NCBI GenBank assembly: GCA_030248195.1
Contig: JASAND010022323.1
Coordinates: forward strand, 29,725-93,724
DNA: 64,000 bases
Source: Trissonchulus latispiculum
Lineage: Eukaryota; Nematoda; Enoplea; Enoplida; Ironidae
Reading direction: 5' to 3'
Both the position numbers and the translations under genes were made by a program. A model generated the notes under the pieces. It saw nothing but the letters and a program-made list of their open reading frames with translations, did not search any database and had not been told where the DNA came from. Shown piece after piece: positions 1 through 11,751 of this stretch. Position 1 is the first letter of the stretch; the number at the start of each line of letters is the position of its first letter.

Positions 1-13
1 TTGTTGTGTTTAG

Positions 14-1069
14 GCCACTGGAGAAGCCGTGCTGTTTTACGGAGTGCAAGACTTTCTCTCCAATATGCATCCCGCCTCAATCTCTGTTTGTGGTGAGCAG
101 TTTTCGAGTGCCGAGCAGTGCCATACGTGGGCTAAAACGTTCATTGGCGAAGCAGATGGCCTTCGTGAACAGCTTGCCCAAGAACCGGACCCAAAGCGGT
201 GTAAATCAATGGCCAAGGATTGGAAAGTCTTTACGAATACAAGCCAATGCTTCTCACCTAAGTGGTCTCTTGTGAAGGATTTCGTCTTGTTTGGCATCCT
301 GTTCGCCAAGTTTGAACAGAACCAGGTTTTGAGAGAAAAGTTATGCGGTACCGGCACAAGTTGGCTTATCGAAGCCAATCCTCACGATGCACACTACGGA
401 GCTGGTGAGGGAAAGACAGCGCTTTCCCGAAAATTGCAGAGCGATTTTGTCAACTTAGCAGGAGAAAACGTCATGGGTCAAATGTTGGAGGTAATCAGGG
501 GGTACTTCAACGGGCAATTTCATTTTCCCAAGTATCTCTTAGTATCGGATTCGCTAGGTAGAGGGTTGGAACAGAACGATGTCTACAACATGGTTTGCGT
601 ACCCGGTGCTCGAATCCAGACAATATTGAAGGTGGCTCGGCTTGCATGTCACTCAGGGTATGTTGGGTGTGTGATCCTTGGAGGTACAAATAACCTAAGC
701 CTTCCGGATCGTCGGGTGAATGAAAGAGAGGGTACACCGATGCCTAGCAAATTTAAAAGTGTGCTATCGCAGTTTGAGAAGCAGGTCAAGCGATTTACAG
801 AAGAGCGCCCCAACCAACGTTTGCTGCTCTGTGAGATCCCTCCCAGACTTTGTGACTCTCGGCCAGACGGCAAGCCATCTCGCTTGCAGAGTCTGCTAAG
901 GAAGGTTAACGTTGCTTTAGCAGGGCTCGCGACCACCAATTCAACTGTGCAAATCCTCAAGATACACGATCTTCTGGTGAACCCTGCCTACTTCCGAGAA
1001 GGGGACTTGCACTTTAGTAATTCTGGAAAGCTTGCCCTGAAAGCTATCTTCAAGGAAAATTTGGAATAA
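14..1069 (+). CDS. NADAR (YbiA-like) + SGNH/GDSL hydrolase-like fusion, 3' exon or partial ORF
   Basis: An open frame of about 350 codons ends at TAA 1067-1069. It is preceded by TTGTTGTGTTTAG (1-13), which looks like a splice acceptor and also supplies an in-frame TAG, so I start the exon at 14; the first in-frame alternative start is GTG at 29. Counting from 29, residues 3-128 match NADAR: FYG...FLSN near the start, then AEQ (E29) and WAK (K36), AKFEQN at 93-98, and a final D120...YGAG. Residues 168-335 look like an SGNH hydrolase: SDS with candidate Ser175 (block I), GGTNN at 218-222 (block III), and GDLHFSNSG near the end. The usual DxxH is displaced (D326-L-H328), so esterase activity is uncertain. 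Known NADAR proteins cleave N-glycosidic bonds of riboflavin intermediates or remove ADP-ribose from guanine. A polypurine tract and LTR follow 250 bp downstream, so this is probably the last ORF of a retroelement whose 5' part is outside the window. A host gene is the alternative. Confidence 0.72.
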   Translation, partial: ATGEAVLFYGVQDFLSNMHPASISVCGEQFSSAEQCHTWAKTFIGEADGLREQLAQEPDPKRCKSMAKDWKVFTNTSQCFSPKWSLVKDFVLFGILFAKFEQNQVLREKLCGTGTSWLIEANPHDAHYGAGEGKTALSRKLQSDFVNLAGENVMGQMLEVIRGYFNGQFHFPKYLLVSDSLGRGLEQNDVYNMVCVPGARIQTILKVARLACHSGYVGCVILGGTNNLSLPDRRVNEREGTPMPSKFKSVLSQFEKQVKRFTEERPNQRLLLCEIPPRLCDSRPDGKPSRLQSLLRKVNVALAGLATTNSTVQILKIHDLLVNPAYFREGDLHFSNSGKLALKAIFKENLE

Positions 1070-1321
1070 GACATGAAATTATGTAACTGTAAGGATGCTC
1101 AGGTCCTCTGTATCAGTTACATGCAAATTTTGTTGAAAGTTAATTTATATAGTGACCGTAAGAACTATGCAGAGCCGGTGTACTATTAGACATACGTATT
1201 GGTCATTTTTGTTTATTTCTGTTGTGATTATTTATACAATATGCATTTTTGTATGGTGGTTTGTCTTAATCTCAGCTTTCTTTTAGTCGCATTTTCCGTT
1301 TTTATAGATGCTACCATTTTT

Positions 1322-1336
1322 AAGAGGGGGGGGGAA
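1322..1336 (+). promoter_or_regulatory. Polypurine tract before putative LTR
   Basis: A purine-only run (AAGAG followed by eight or more G and AA) directly abuts a sequence beginning TGTGAAAA. This is the arrangement expected for plus-strand priming at the 3' LTR of an LTR retroelement. It lies 250 bp after the stop of the NADAR-SGNH ORF, on the same strand. Confidence 0.5.
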
Positions 1337-1523
1337 TGTGAAAACCATAGTAGTGAATCAAAAGTATAAAAAGAGCTTTTGATTAGATTTTGAGTGTGAT
1401 CTGATCCGAATACTCAAGTGGTTGCTGCAGGTAGTTGCAGCTTATGATGTTTTGGAACATTGTTCATTAAAGCTGACGTGTATTTGCTGCTAAGGGTGTT
1501 ATTTGCTAAGCTGGGCCTTTTCA
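1337..1523 (+). mobile_element. Short putative 3' LTR
   Basis: The segment begins TGTGAAAA (TG at 1337 or 1339) and ends TTTTCA at 1523, so TGAAAA/TTTTCA form matching LTR termini. It contains a TATA box (TATAAAAAG, 1365-1373) and, about 95 bp further, an ATTAAA polyadenylation-like signal (1466-1471). That is a compact U3-R-U5 layout of about 185 bp. A polypurine tract sits immediately upstream. The partner 5' LTR would lie left of the window, so the identity between LTRs cannot be tested here. Confidence 0.5.
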
Positions 1524-2439
1524 CTAGATCTACTTCAGTCATTTTTAAACAGGCATCCCATGAAAATGACGCTGACGTGAAATAATGAGCACGGTCCAGC
1601 CCATAGTTATATAGACAGAAGTATCTAAAATTTTAAAAACATCTCCCAAAAGTAGTACGTCAGTTTCCAGGTATAAGTCAGAAGTCTCCCATGGTTCTAA
1701 TTTTAAATGCAGTCCATAAAGTCTGTGCGTGCAAATAGTCGCCGTCTGTCTGAAATTATTTCCCCAAATTAAGTAATAGCAAATTTTTGTTTTGGTGGTG
1801 ATGTTGTTTCATTAAACCCTGCCACGAGTCCATTTAGTCACAGGGGTCGACTCTTTTTCTTAGAATACAAGGTTCAAGTCCATTTAGTCCATTTAGTGAG
1901 TGAATATTAGGGTGAACTTTTCTTCACTTTATATCTTAGGTTTTCGGTGAGTTGTGCCAAGGACACTGCCATGAATTGGTAACTGTCAGTGCAATTCAAT
2001 TTAATTTATTGAAAGTAAGGGGAAAATATAAGAAAGACGGGGGAGTAGAAGATTCACAGAGACAGGTAATGTCTGAAACAATGTTTAAACAATTCAATAC
2101 TGGAAGCCTGTACAACTACAGCAGGTACGTAAGCCTCTAAGCTCCCTCTGAAAGGTTGCCACTTCAAAAGATTCGTCTGGATGCAAATGGTTATATCCAT
2201 TAATTATTTTATAGACCAAAACCAAATCTCTAAAGTCGCTGCGAGAGTTTTACGTACGCGCTTTTCATAAAGTAACACCCTGAGGAAGATAACTACATGT
2301 AAAATATCTTTGGACACTTTCAACATTATCAATGTCTGACACAAAGCCAGGGTTCCAAATTTCAGAGTTAGCCACAATGTTCATGAAATCTTAAATCAGT
2401 TGTCATCAACACTCCCAAATCAGAAATACATATGGTGTC
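1524..2439. other. No gene recognised
   Basis: AT-rich sequence with only short ORFs. 'CCATTTAGT' recurs three times between 1829 and 1897 (gtCCATTTAGTcac, gtCCATTTAGTCCATTTAGTgag). I see no protein similarity or RNA gene. Confidence 0.4.
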
Positions 2440-3480
2440 ACTCAGCTGAGCTTGGTTTAGGACATAACCGTGGTGGGGGTTAGAGTTGTTAATATGAAAT
2501 ACAATACACTTGTGGGTTTTCTAAAGTTAACTGCCATTCATCACGCCATATAGCAATTTCATCAAGGCTACTTTAAGTCCCTATTCCACAACCCCTTTTT
2601 AACAGTTAAATACATTTTTACATCATCTGCATACATCAAAATTTTAGTTCGAGTAACAAATGGTAGGTCATTAATATAAATTATGAAAAGAGTAGGGCCT
2701 AGAATGGAGCCTTAGGGAACCCCACTAGTCACGGTCAACAGATACTCCATGCTCTTATCCAACACGTTGCCTTCTATTAGAGACGAAATGTTTAGCCATT
2801 TTAACACTTCACCACTGATACCAATTTTTTCAAGCTTGACAACAATTTTTATGCGAGACAGAGTTAAGCTTTAAAGACAGATTACATCTACATAATTACC
2901 CTTATCAACAGCATTAACACTATCTCTTAACACATATAACAAATTAGTTTTTGTTGATTTCTTCAAACAACCACACTATAGAGGGGATAATATTTCTCGA
3001 TTGAGGCAAAAATCTAGTGGATATTTATTAGTACTAGTGGTTTCATAAATTGCATATAATACTGATGTCTGTAATTTTCAACTTTATTGGCAGCCCCTTT
3101 ATTTTTATAAATAGGAGTGATATTAGAATCTTTCCACATTTGGAACAACACCACTTTGGAATGAGAAGTCATAAATGACAGAGACTGAAGGCTAATTCTG
3201 CCGACAAGGTCTTGATGAACATAGTTGGGATGCCATCCGGACCTTGTACCATGTTGTTCGGGAATTTCCGAAGAAGCCGTTCAAAGATAGCCTAAGTAGA
3301 GAAATCAAAGTTCCAGGTATCAGGGATATCATAGATGATAGATTCCAAACGGGGGTGATGTCCATTATCAGTAGTGAACACCAAATTAAAAACATGACCC
3401 AACAGGTTTGCATTACCTTTTGGATCCCAAACAAATATACCGTTGTCAGTTACTAGCGTAGGTATACTTGGTTAGATTTT
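2440..3480 (-). pseudogene. Decayed LINE (CR1/L2/Jockey-like) reverse transcriptase
   Basis: The minus strand, read across several frames with stops, gives the order expected of a non-LTR retrotransposon RT. First comes a 'GPDGIPTMFIK' block (near 3240-3210), then 'VVPNVERF' and a K-x-NYRH-like stretch. These are followed by a 'GVPxGSILGPxLFIIYINDLP' block around 2730-2670 and 'ILMYADDVKMY' (catalytic ADD) around 2640-2605. Stops and frame changes break it, so it is a dead fragment. The endonuclease region and 3' tail are not identifiable. It lies head to head with the gypsy fragment that starts near 3550. Confidence 0.75.
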
Positions 3481-3549
3481 AAGCTTCGAGTTAGCATAAG
3501 CATCAACCTATTTACCAACGCCCATATAGGACACCAGCCTTGCTTCTTT

Positions 3550-5393
3550 TTGACGTCTTTCCTCTACCAAGGATCGACGACCTCCTAGGCTCATTAGGAA
3601 AACCAATTTCTTCAGTACTCTTGACTTACAGTCAGGATACTGTAACGTGCAGATGAGCAATCAAGATAAAGAGAAAACGGCGTTCATCTGTGAAGAAGTA
3701 CTATTCCATTACAACGTCATGCCATTCGGCCTTACTAAATGCACGTGTCACTTTCCAGAGATGAATGAACAGTGTCCTCCTAGATTACAGACTAATTTCT
3801 GCTTATGCTACCTAGATGATATTATCATATTCTTTCCTATTCGAACAACATTTATCTAACATCTCAAACGCACTACAACGGCTAAGAGATCATCGCTTAA
3901 GCTGAAAGCCAAGAAGTTCCACTTTGCTTGCCGCACCGTCAGTTATCTTGGACATACAGTCTCCAAGACTGGACTACAACCGGAAAACGACAAAATTGCC
4001 AAAGTTCGCAATTATCCTGCGTTAACCAACCTTACAATATTAAGGAACTTCCTTGGCCTTGCCTCATATTGCAGAAGGTTCATTAAGAACTTTACTCAGG
4101 TAGCCAACACACTCTACTCCTTATTAAAAAGGAAAACCAACCAATATCAGTGGACAGAAGACTGTGAACACAGCTTTGTAACCCCGAAAAAGTTTTTCAC
4201 TACCGCCCCAATAATTGCCTTTCCAGACACAAACCGACCGTATATCTTACAGATGGAAGCAAGTGGGTTTGGCCTTGGTTTGGCTAAGGCACCGAACCTC
4301 CATAAAGAACATCAAGTGGCCTACGCCAGTCGCACTTTAACAGAGGCGAAAAATACTATAAGGAAAGACGTCAAAGACTGGTGCAAATGCCGTGAAGCTT
4401 GTATCCGCAAGAAGAATACGTGCGCCGCTGGTGTCAATCCCGGTTGAACGTCCTTGGGATCGCGTAACCGTTGACATACTTGGACCACTGCCTCAGACAG
4501 AAGAAGGATACAAATATTCTATTATAGTATTTACGGAATAGCTTACCCAAATGGGTGGACACGTTTCTGTTTATTGACACCAAGTCGGAAACCACAGCTA
4601 AAGTCTTCGTCGAACAAATAGTCTGCCGCCAACGATTCATCGGAACGCTTATGCAAATGCTTAGCAAGTACGTCTCACATACGCAGAAAGATTGGTCCAG
4701 GTTTATCAACTTCAGTCTATTTTGCATATCGAACCTGAGCACACTCATCCACTTTAGACAATCGTTTCTTCCTAAACCTTGGCCATGAAGCACGACTACC
4801 ACTGTACTACGGGAGAGGAGAGCATCTATACTGAGATGGAAGATCACCGAGACGACCTCGACAAAAGAAGCGTGGAACCTAGCTAACGAGAATATCTAAC
4901 TCGCTCAGACAAAGCAGAAGCATTACTACGACCGTATTAGACTACAGACGTAGGATTTTCAGAAAATCAGCTAGTAATGCTCTATGTCCCAGCATTAACC
5001 AAAGACAAAACTGCTAAGCTGAACAAGCCCTCGTACGGCCCCTTTCGTATCATCCAACTAACACCACCTACAGCAGATATACAGGATTGTAGCAACATTG
5101 CGAAGCCTAATCAGCAGGTACACGTCGATCGACTGAAGCCTATCACCAGCAGTTATTATCCCTCACCGTCGTTTACAGCAAAACCAGCAGCAAATTCGGA
5201 AACTCAAGGACAACCAGCCGAGGAGACGCCAGTCCAACTAACCTATTGTAACAGACCAAACCAATCGGCAGATAACCCTGCGGATGAGAGTAACACTATA
5301 GACACAGAAGTGGCCGAGCATGACAGCGTCAATCAAAACACTTCAAACGCTCCCTACAAGCTAAGACCACGTAAGCCTGCGAAGTGGACCTGA
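3550..5393 (+). pseudogene. Decayed Ty3/gypsy pol (RT, RNase H, partial integrase)
   Basis: Translated blocks in plus-strand frames, separated by stops and shifts, run in gypsy order. They are: 'FPLPRIDDLL...FFSTLDLQSGY' (3555-3640); 'FGLTKCTCHF' and 'YLDDIIIFF' (RT active site, near 3810-3830); 'SYLGHTVSKTGL' and 'FLGLASYCRRFIKNF'; and RNase H 'ILQMEASGFGLG...VAYASRTLTEA' (4240-4350). After that come an integrase fragment 'PWDRVTVDILGPLP' (4450-4490) and, at 4977-5393, a 138-codon open piece with the GPF/Y-type C-terminal module ('KPSYGPFRIIQL', 'VHVDRLKPI'). The rest of RNase H and the HHCC region appear deleted between 4350 and 4440. It is non-functional. Confidence 0.85.
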
Positions 5394-7141
5394 TTCCCTA
5401 CTCGCGAGTACCTCCCCCATGTACATAGTTCCAGTGCGAATTCAGTTATATTAAAAATCAAATGCTTTTATTCTGGGTTCGAAACTGCTCAAGGCAGAGC
5501 AGTCACTACTTCCAGGTCAACTGCATGAATCTGAGCAAGTGTTCGCAAATCAGTGTGACGAACCCGGCCAAGTCGGCGCTTCCTGAACTCATTGCACAAG
5601 TGCCAAGCAAGCAGCGGAGGACTATCAACATTCCCTCTTCCTCGTCAAAGCCCTCAATTCATTTTCCTCGTCAAAGCCCTCAAATCCGGGTTCAGGACGG
5701 TGTAGGCAAATGCCAAACTCTCAAAGAAGTGCAAAAAATTCAAAACAAAATTTGCATTGAAACAACCCGATCCTCCGTTATAAACATAGACGTATATCCG
5801 TTACAACTGTATGTATCTAAGTATGTATCCCTATCATAGATATAACTCCTGCGTATTTATCCGCATTCCAATCTGTACATATTTTTTATTTAGTCCCAGA
5901 CTATCTATATACATTGATATACCGTTATGCCTTGACGACCGCAGATATTCGTATTCCAGTAGCACGTATTCCCTCTAGTGGTGTATATTTTCTTGTCTAT
6001 TATATATAATAGGCAATTATGAATATTCGGCCTATATAATTATATAGATAGACTAGAATATATGTTGAACATATACATCTGCATAACATTTACCAAACTA
6101 GCATCTGTCTTTGAACTATCAGCCTACCATCAATTACTACCACAATCATTAGTAACGCCCACCATTTATTACTACCGTTGTCATTTCGCAAGTGCATTAT
6201 TAATTACCTCATTAACAAAATGCGCTCTCACTCCTTGAAAATGTGAAAAACTTTATACCTTATCAAATATTATGGTGACCTTCGCAAAGATAAAGACAGT
6301 ATAAATAAGTACCCCACCCACAGACCCAGTAGCCATTTCAGTCTCAACTCTCGAGCTGAACTCCCGTTTTTCCAAAACTTGGATAAACCTTGAATACACA
6401 GCAGCTACTTGGGCTAACTGGAAACGTTGGGATTACCTATACACATTGGCTAACCAATATTTACTTGGGCTATCCGTTGCCGTGTCATATGCCTTCCCCA
6501 ACACGGACAAATATGATCCGGTAAGCTGCTTCAATTCATCTATAGTGCAGAATTATATTAACCCTGTAGAACTCTCAGAAGACGGCACACTATGCCAGAC
6601 TCTTCGTAAGAGTTGCAGACACGAAGTGGAAACTAGACTTCACCAACCACTCGGACATCTTTATACCCGATTTCTGTGCTAGTAAACAGTTACTATCGTC
6701 CGTCCCTATTTCCACTTATGGTATAGTTCGACACTCACCCATCTCTCTCCTCCTTTAACTTTATCGAAACCCCAGTGACTAGCTATTCTCAGGAACTTCC
6801 ACCTGAAGGAATAGTTTACTTAGTGGCAATCCGCTACCTGGCGGGCAGTATACTACGCGGCGATCCGCTACCTCCTCCATCTACCATGCGTCAGCGCAAA
6901 GCTCATACCCATGAGAGATCGCCCATCAAATTGCTAAGTTACTGATTTATGGGCTCGACTGTCCCGACGGAGGCAGGCCCTACCTTGTCAGAGCCGTACG
7001 ACTGCTAGGAGCCATGGTCCATGATTACAAACGCGATCAGGCCTATTTCAGCCGTCAACAATAACAACTAGTACCCCATCCCACGATAATCGAAACCAGT
7101 GTATCCAGCGACCGCATACAAAAATGACGGTTGGGAAATAT
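5394..7141. other. Repeat-derived sequence, no gene
   Basis: No convincing coding region; a 78-codon ORF at 6446-6682 has no recognisable family. There is a TATA-like motif (AGTATAAATAAG) near 6298-6310. About 100 bp downstream are 'ACTTGGGCTAACTGG' (near 6407) and 'ACTTGGGCTATCC' (near 6460). The motif GATCCGCTACCT/AATCCGCTACCT occurs twice at 6826-6870. This is probably the tail of the gypsy remnant or other LTR debris. Confidence 0.35.
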
Positions 7142-7843
7142 TGTTAGACAGAAGAAAACAAAAATCAATTACGAAAAAGGTTCGTAGGTGAAGGATATTA
7201 CGTAGGTAATATTATTATATTTAGCTGCATTACATATTGTTAAACTACGTATCTAATCTATATAAAAACAATTACTGTAAAATTGTTAAATCACTGTAAA
7301 TAAAGTGTACTATGTGTGTTCTATGTGTCTTAACTGTTTGTAATTTGTTGCATAATTAATTACGATTCATACTGCAGAACTCAAAGGTCAGAATATGCCC
7401 TGATATTTCATTCTAAATTCATTGCGTAAGTTTAAGGACTGATAGGCCTTCTGGCAGCACAGTGAACTTCTAACTACGTAATGTCATGGTTTTTCACTGG
7501 GCTGTCGAGATATGTATATATATATATATTCATTATTGTTATTGTCATTACTTCATTATTATAATTATTGTTATTGTATGAGCGTCTCACCTTTAAACAA
7601 ATACGTAGTCCAATCTCTAAATTTCACCCCAACCTAAACTCTGTTCAAACAATCCTCATTAATTAAACGCCAGAAACTTTCCCCCTTAGGTACTTCCGTA
7701 TCTGTATAAAAGGGAATGCGCTTGTCTGAAGAAGTAAACTTTGCAGTAATCTTATTTCAACTCTTTACTTGGGCTAACCGGCAATACCAGACAAACCAAT
7801 AAGAATAAGTTATTACTTGGGCTAATCTGACTTAAAGTTAACA
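7142..7843 (+). mobile_element. Possible LTR (TGTTA...TAACA) with TATA box
   Basis: The segment starts TGTTAGAC and ends AGTTAACA, giving TGTTA/TAACA termini. A TATA box (GTATAAAAGGG) lies near 7706. The 3' part has 'ACTTGGGCTAACC' and 'ACTTGGGCTAATC', and two more related motifs follow just outside (near 7848 and 7866). No second copy was found, so this is either a solo LTR or a misassigned segment. Confidence 0.3.
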
Positions 7844-7914
7844 ATAATTTGGGCTACCCAAACATTACTTGGGCATACCAAACTTGAGCGAATTACTAAC
7901 TATATAAATGTCAC

Positions 7915-8860
7915 CGTAAAACGGTAGAATCAGGAATTCTGCACAATTACTGAAATTTTCAGTAATTCTACAGAATTACTGACCATTTCAGTAAAACTGT
8001 AAAACTGTACATTTTCAGGAATTCTGTAGAATTCCGTATTTTGTTCTGGAAAACTGTGGAACTATGGTTAAGCTTGAATTATTCAACAGTTTTCTTGAAA
8101 TTTTGAGGACTTCTGTAGAACACGTTTTTCATTTTCAATTTTCAAATTCAAATAACCGATGCTTCTACAGTTCCTATTTTTTTAAATTACTTTTTGTAAG
8201 TCAGCCAACCTTTTACAATCATTTTACGATCAACCAAACATTAAAATTTAAAACAACCAATTATCAAAATGTTTTAAATTTTTCAACATTAGATCAAATG
8301 TTCGTACTTTTCCAAGCTTTTTGCCAGCAATCAAACTTATTTCATTATTAATTATTTCACATCTCAATGCAAATAAAACTGTTTTTTTAACTTTTCAGTT
8401 TGATAACTTAAAACTTTATTATGGTTGATTGATTGTAAAAAGTTAGAAAAAACGTAGAAAAAGTACGAACTTTTCACTTAATGTTGAAAAATTTAAAGCA
8501 TTTAAATATATAATTGGTTATTTCCAATGTTAATGATTGTTTGAGTAATTGTAAAGAGTTTGATTCATCGATTGCACAAGGTTGGCTGCCTGTAAAAATT
8601 GATTTTAACTTAGTTAGTTAGTTTAAAAAATCAAACCAAGTATAGGAAAACACAAAAAGAAGGAACTGTTTCAGCATTGAAAATATGAATCTGAGAAAGA
8701 AATAAACACGGTATTCTCCAAAATTCCTGTAAATTTCAGGAAAACTGCTGAATAATTCAAGTTTACTTAGAAAGGTTAGTCAGGGAAACTGTAGAATGAG
8801 TAAAGTGTCGCCGTATTTCTACAGTTTTTCTACGTAATTCCTGATTCTTCAGTTTTATAG
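7915..8860. mobile_element. Foldback MITE (long inverted repeat)
   Basis: The left arm (7915 to about 8330) and right arm (about 8440-8860) are imperfect reverse complements. Ends are GTAAAACGGTAGAATCAGG on the left versus ATAAAACTGAAGAATCAGG read inward from the right. Interior landmarks also pair: 'GTCAGCCAACC' (8202-8212) with 'GGTTGGCTG' (8581-8589), and 'AATGTTCGTACTTTTCC' with 'GAAAAAGTACGAACTTTT'. The 95-codon ORF at 8064-8351 lies inside the arm and is not a gene. No transposase is visible, so it is non-autonomous. Confidence 0.7.
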
Positions 8861-11508
8861 GCTACAGCTTTACATGCGTAAACAAGTTCGGTTAATCCCC
8901 AAGACAGATCTTCGGCTAATCTGTACTAATATTCAATTCAATAAACAGTTACACATGTAATGCACGTAGAAACACAATGGAGTATGCAAAAGCAGCAAGC
9001 TTTTGAAAGCAAATTATCAGTTGACCTCTTACCTGATGGAATAGCTGTAATCAAACAGGATAAAATAAGACGTGTGTACCCGCTTAAGCAACTTCATAAG
9101 ATTCAGGACATTTTGTGGCACTGTTTGAATGAGAAACACTGTCCGTTACCAGAGACTGACAGCTTACTCAGTCCTTTTATTTCCGAACGATTTGACGTTC
9201 AGCAATGTACGGTAGATGAATAGCAAGTGATGTTTGCTAGCATTGGCCCCGTCTACATCACCCGAGAGGATTTACTAAATAAGATAATAAAAGCAAAGCA
9301 TTCTTCTTATCTGTACACATTGACTTGTTTTATTCTTGTGCAATATTACACAAACCTTTGACGCATATCTTTTCTTGTCTAACTCTAGATAATCTTCATA
9401 AGAAATCCCAAATCAGTTGGTTAGTGAGTGTCTCGGCTGCGATGTTTTTCTCATCAAGCTCAATTTCTACACTTACCTCATGGACAAAATTTGACAAGAC
9501 AGCTACATATTGTTTGGACAGCGTGGTTTATAAACTTACTGTTCTTCTTAGCACTTTCATCAACTATCGTTCTTACTACTCAAAAAGTGGATGATTCTAT
9601 TACCTGTCAACTGCCACATCAACATGTTAATTCTCCAATATCCAACTATTTCACCAGTATTTGCAGATGGACCGGACACCAGCTATTATGACATTATTGC
9701 GACATTATTATTATTAAACCCACCTTTCTTTATCTATATCACTATATGGGTTTTATACTATTGATACGAGCACTTATCTTGTACTCTCCATTCGTAATTT
9801 GGCATCTTTACGGTTAAAAACTTATATTCGCGTCGGTAACTTCATTAACGATTTAAAAATTGGAACAGCAATGAACCAACTGGAAATTTAAAACTCATTC
9901 TCATAACATTGACAGCCACAGGAATTCTAACTTTTGCAATTTTATATTAGGCCAGATCACACTTATCTTGATTGCCCTTATCTCGATTAGTAAGAATGAG
10001 TTCTCCACAAAGAAATCGTTATTCCCACTCGAAATTGATTGCAGTGTCCCTTATAAAGGCTTGGGTAAACAAAGCTATTACAGCAAATACATTACACCAA
10101 AATTGTTAATTTATAATGTATATTTTTGGAAATATTATCTTACGTTAGGAATATGGATGGACCTATTGCTTCTGATTTAATTAACAGCGCACAAATGTTG
10201 TATAGCTTTGCTCAAGGTCGGTTCTTTCACTGACAAAGGACTAATAATATATTTTTCTGAGTAGCTAAAAATGCGGGTTCTGGGTCAGCCAGCAGCAAGA
10301 TATATGCTAATGATAGGATTCTGATAACTAAAATTTTAAACATTTACACAAGCAATTTATATGTTAAGCTTAGAGGGCAGTATTTGTCGTTAATTGCAAC
10401 CAAATACGTGGTAGTATAGGCTACATTTAATCTAGCATACCATAGTATAAGATTCTATGCTATTAGTTTAGCTTATGCTTCTAGTTATTAGTTATGCTTC
10501 TATTATGCTTTTATTAGTTTAGCCAGCACAAATACCCAACCCAAGACTATTAATTTAAGCGTCTATTAGGTTTCAGACCTTTACCATTCCAAAATAATTA
10601 ATGAACAACATGTAGGCAATAAAACAAATGATATACTTTTACAACTCATCAAAGATAATTTCATTTTGAACGGATATATCATAAGTAATTAACCTAAACG
10701 ATTTATGGAATTTTTCTCAAAATCAGTCCAACTATACCATTAGCGAACTAAGTCATATACTTGATATTTGCCACTAGAAGCTTCATATGTGTTTGAGCAA
10801 AATCCGAAGATGATGCTAATGCTTCTGACTTGAGCAAAATTCTGAAACAATCAATAAAGGATACATTGTTTGCAATTTGGTTGTATCTCATCATTTGGAT
10901 ATGAAGTGGACCTTTACCTGGAAGCTCTGTACGAAAGATTAAGAAAAGTCTACACTAGTGCATGTTCAGAGCAGAAAATTTACAGTGGAATTATTCGGAA
11001 AATGAAAGGTGGGACCATTAGACTTTTTCATGAAGGGAAAATTTTATTGTTGGGTTAACTAATAAATGTGATGCATTTAGTATATATTGTATCTAACGTA
11101 TGTAACTTGTGTTGTATGTTGAAAAAATAAAGACAATAAAGAACAAAAGAAAAACCGTAACAGCTACCATAAGTTGTCTGTAGCTCTGCGCGCCCGCTTG
11201 TTAAGCTTATGGACAAAATAGACTGCAGAAATAGGTGGGGAGGGGTAGGCGAGTTCTTATTTAGGAAAGAACGAAAATTGCGGTCTGTTTAAAGCGTGCA
11301 AAATACTGCCTCAGCTTTGAAAACTTCAGCAGACTGGCGTCATATGTTCGAAATGCAATGAAACTGTCGAGGTAGTTTAGTAGCAACGTCCTAAGAAGCA
11401 TCAGCTAACTAGCTATACCTACATTTAAGCTTAAATAAAGGCAGAATGCATGATTAATTTATTTGATGTTAGCCTAAGTACTTAGCCAATGCAGGTATTC
11501 GTCCACTG
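8861..11508. other. AT-rich stretch, no recognised gene
   Basis: Only short ORFs occur here. One of 87 codons at 8960-9223 (ATG 8960) is relatively balanced in composition but matches no family I know. A second at 9428-9691 includes a hydrophobic segment ('FINLLFFLALSSTIVL'). Neither has supporting context such as a promoter or splice structure, so I do not call them genes. Confidence 0.35.
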
Positions 11509-11516
11509 TTAGAGAA
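11509..11516. repeat. Target-site duplication, outer hAT-like element (left)
   Basis: TTAGAGAA, repeated exactly at 15094-15101 on the other side of the element. Confidence 0.85.
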
Positions 11517-11751
11517 TAGTGATGTGGATCGGATCGGCAAAATCGATCCGATCCGCGATCCGGAGGTAGGATCGGATCGGATCGGATCGGCAGGCCTGCT
11601 GGATCGGTTCGGATCGGATCGCTTGAGTCAGGCGGATCGGCGATCCGACTTGATATACCCAATATCACATGAAATTAAACCGTACTCAACGCATATTGTG
11701 ACTGAACTTGACTTCGATCACTGCACTGTTTGGTGCTTACGTTGTTAGTCC

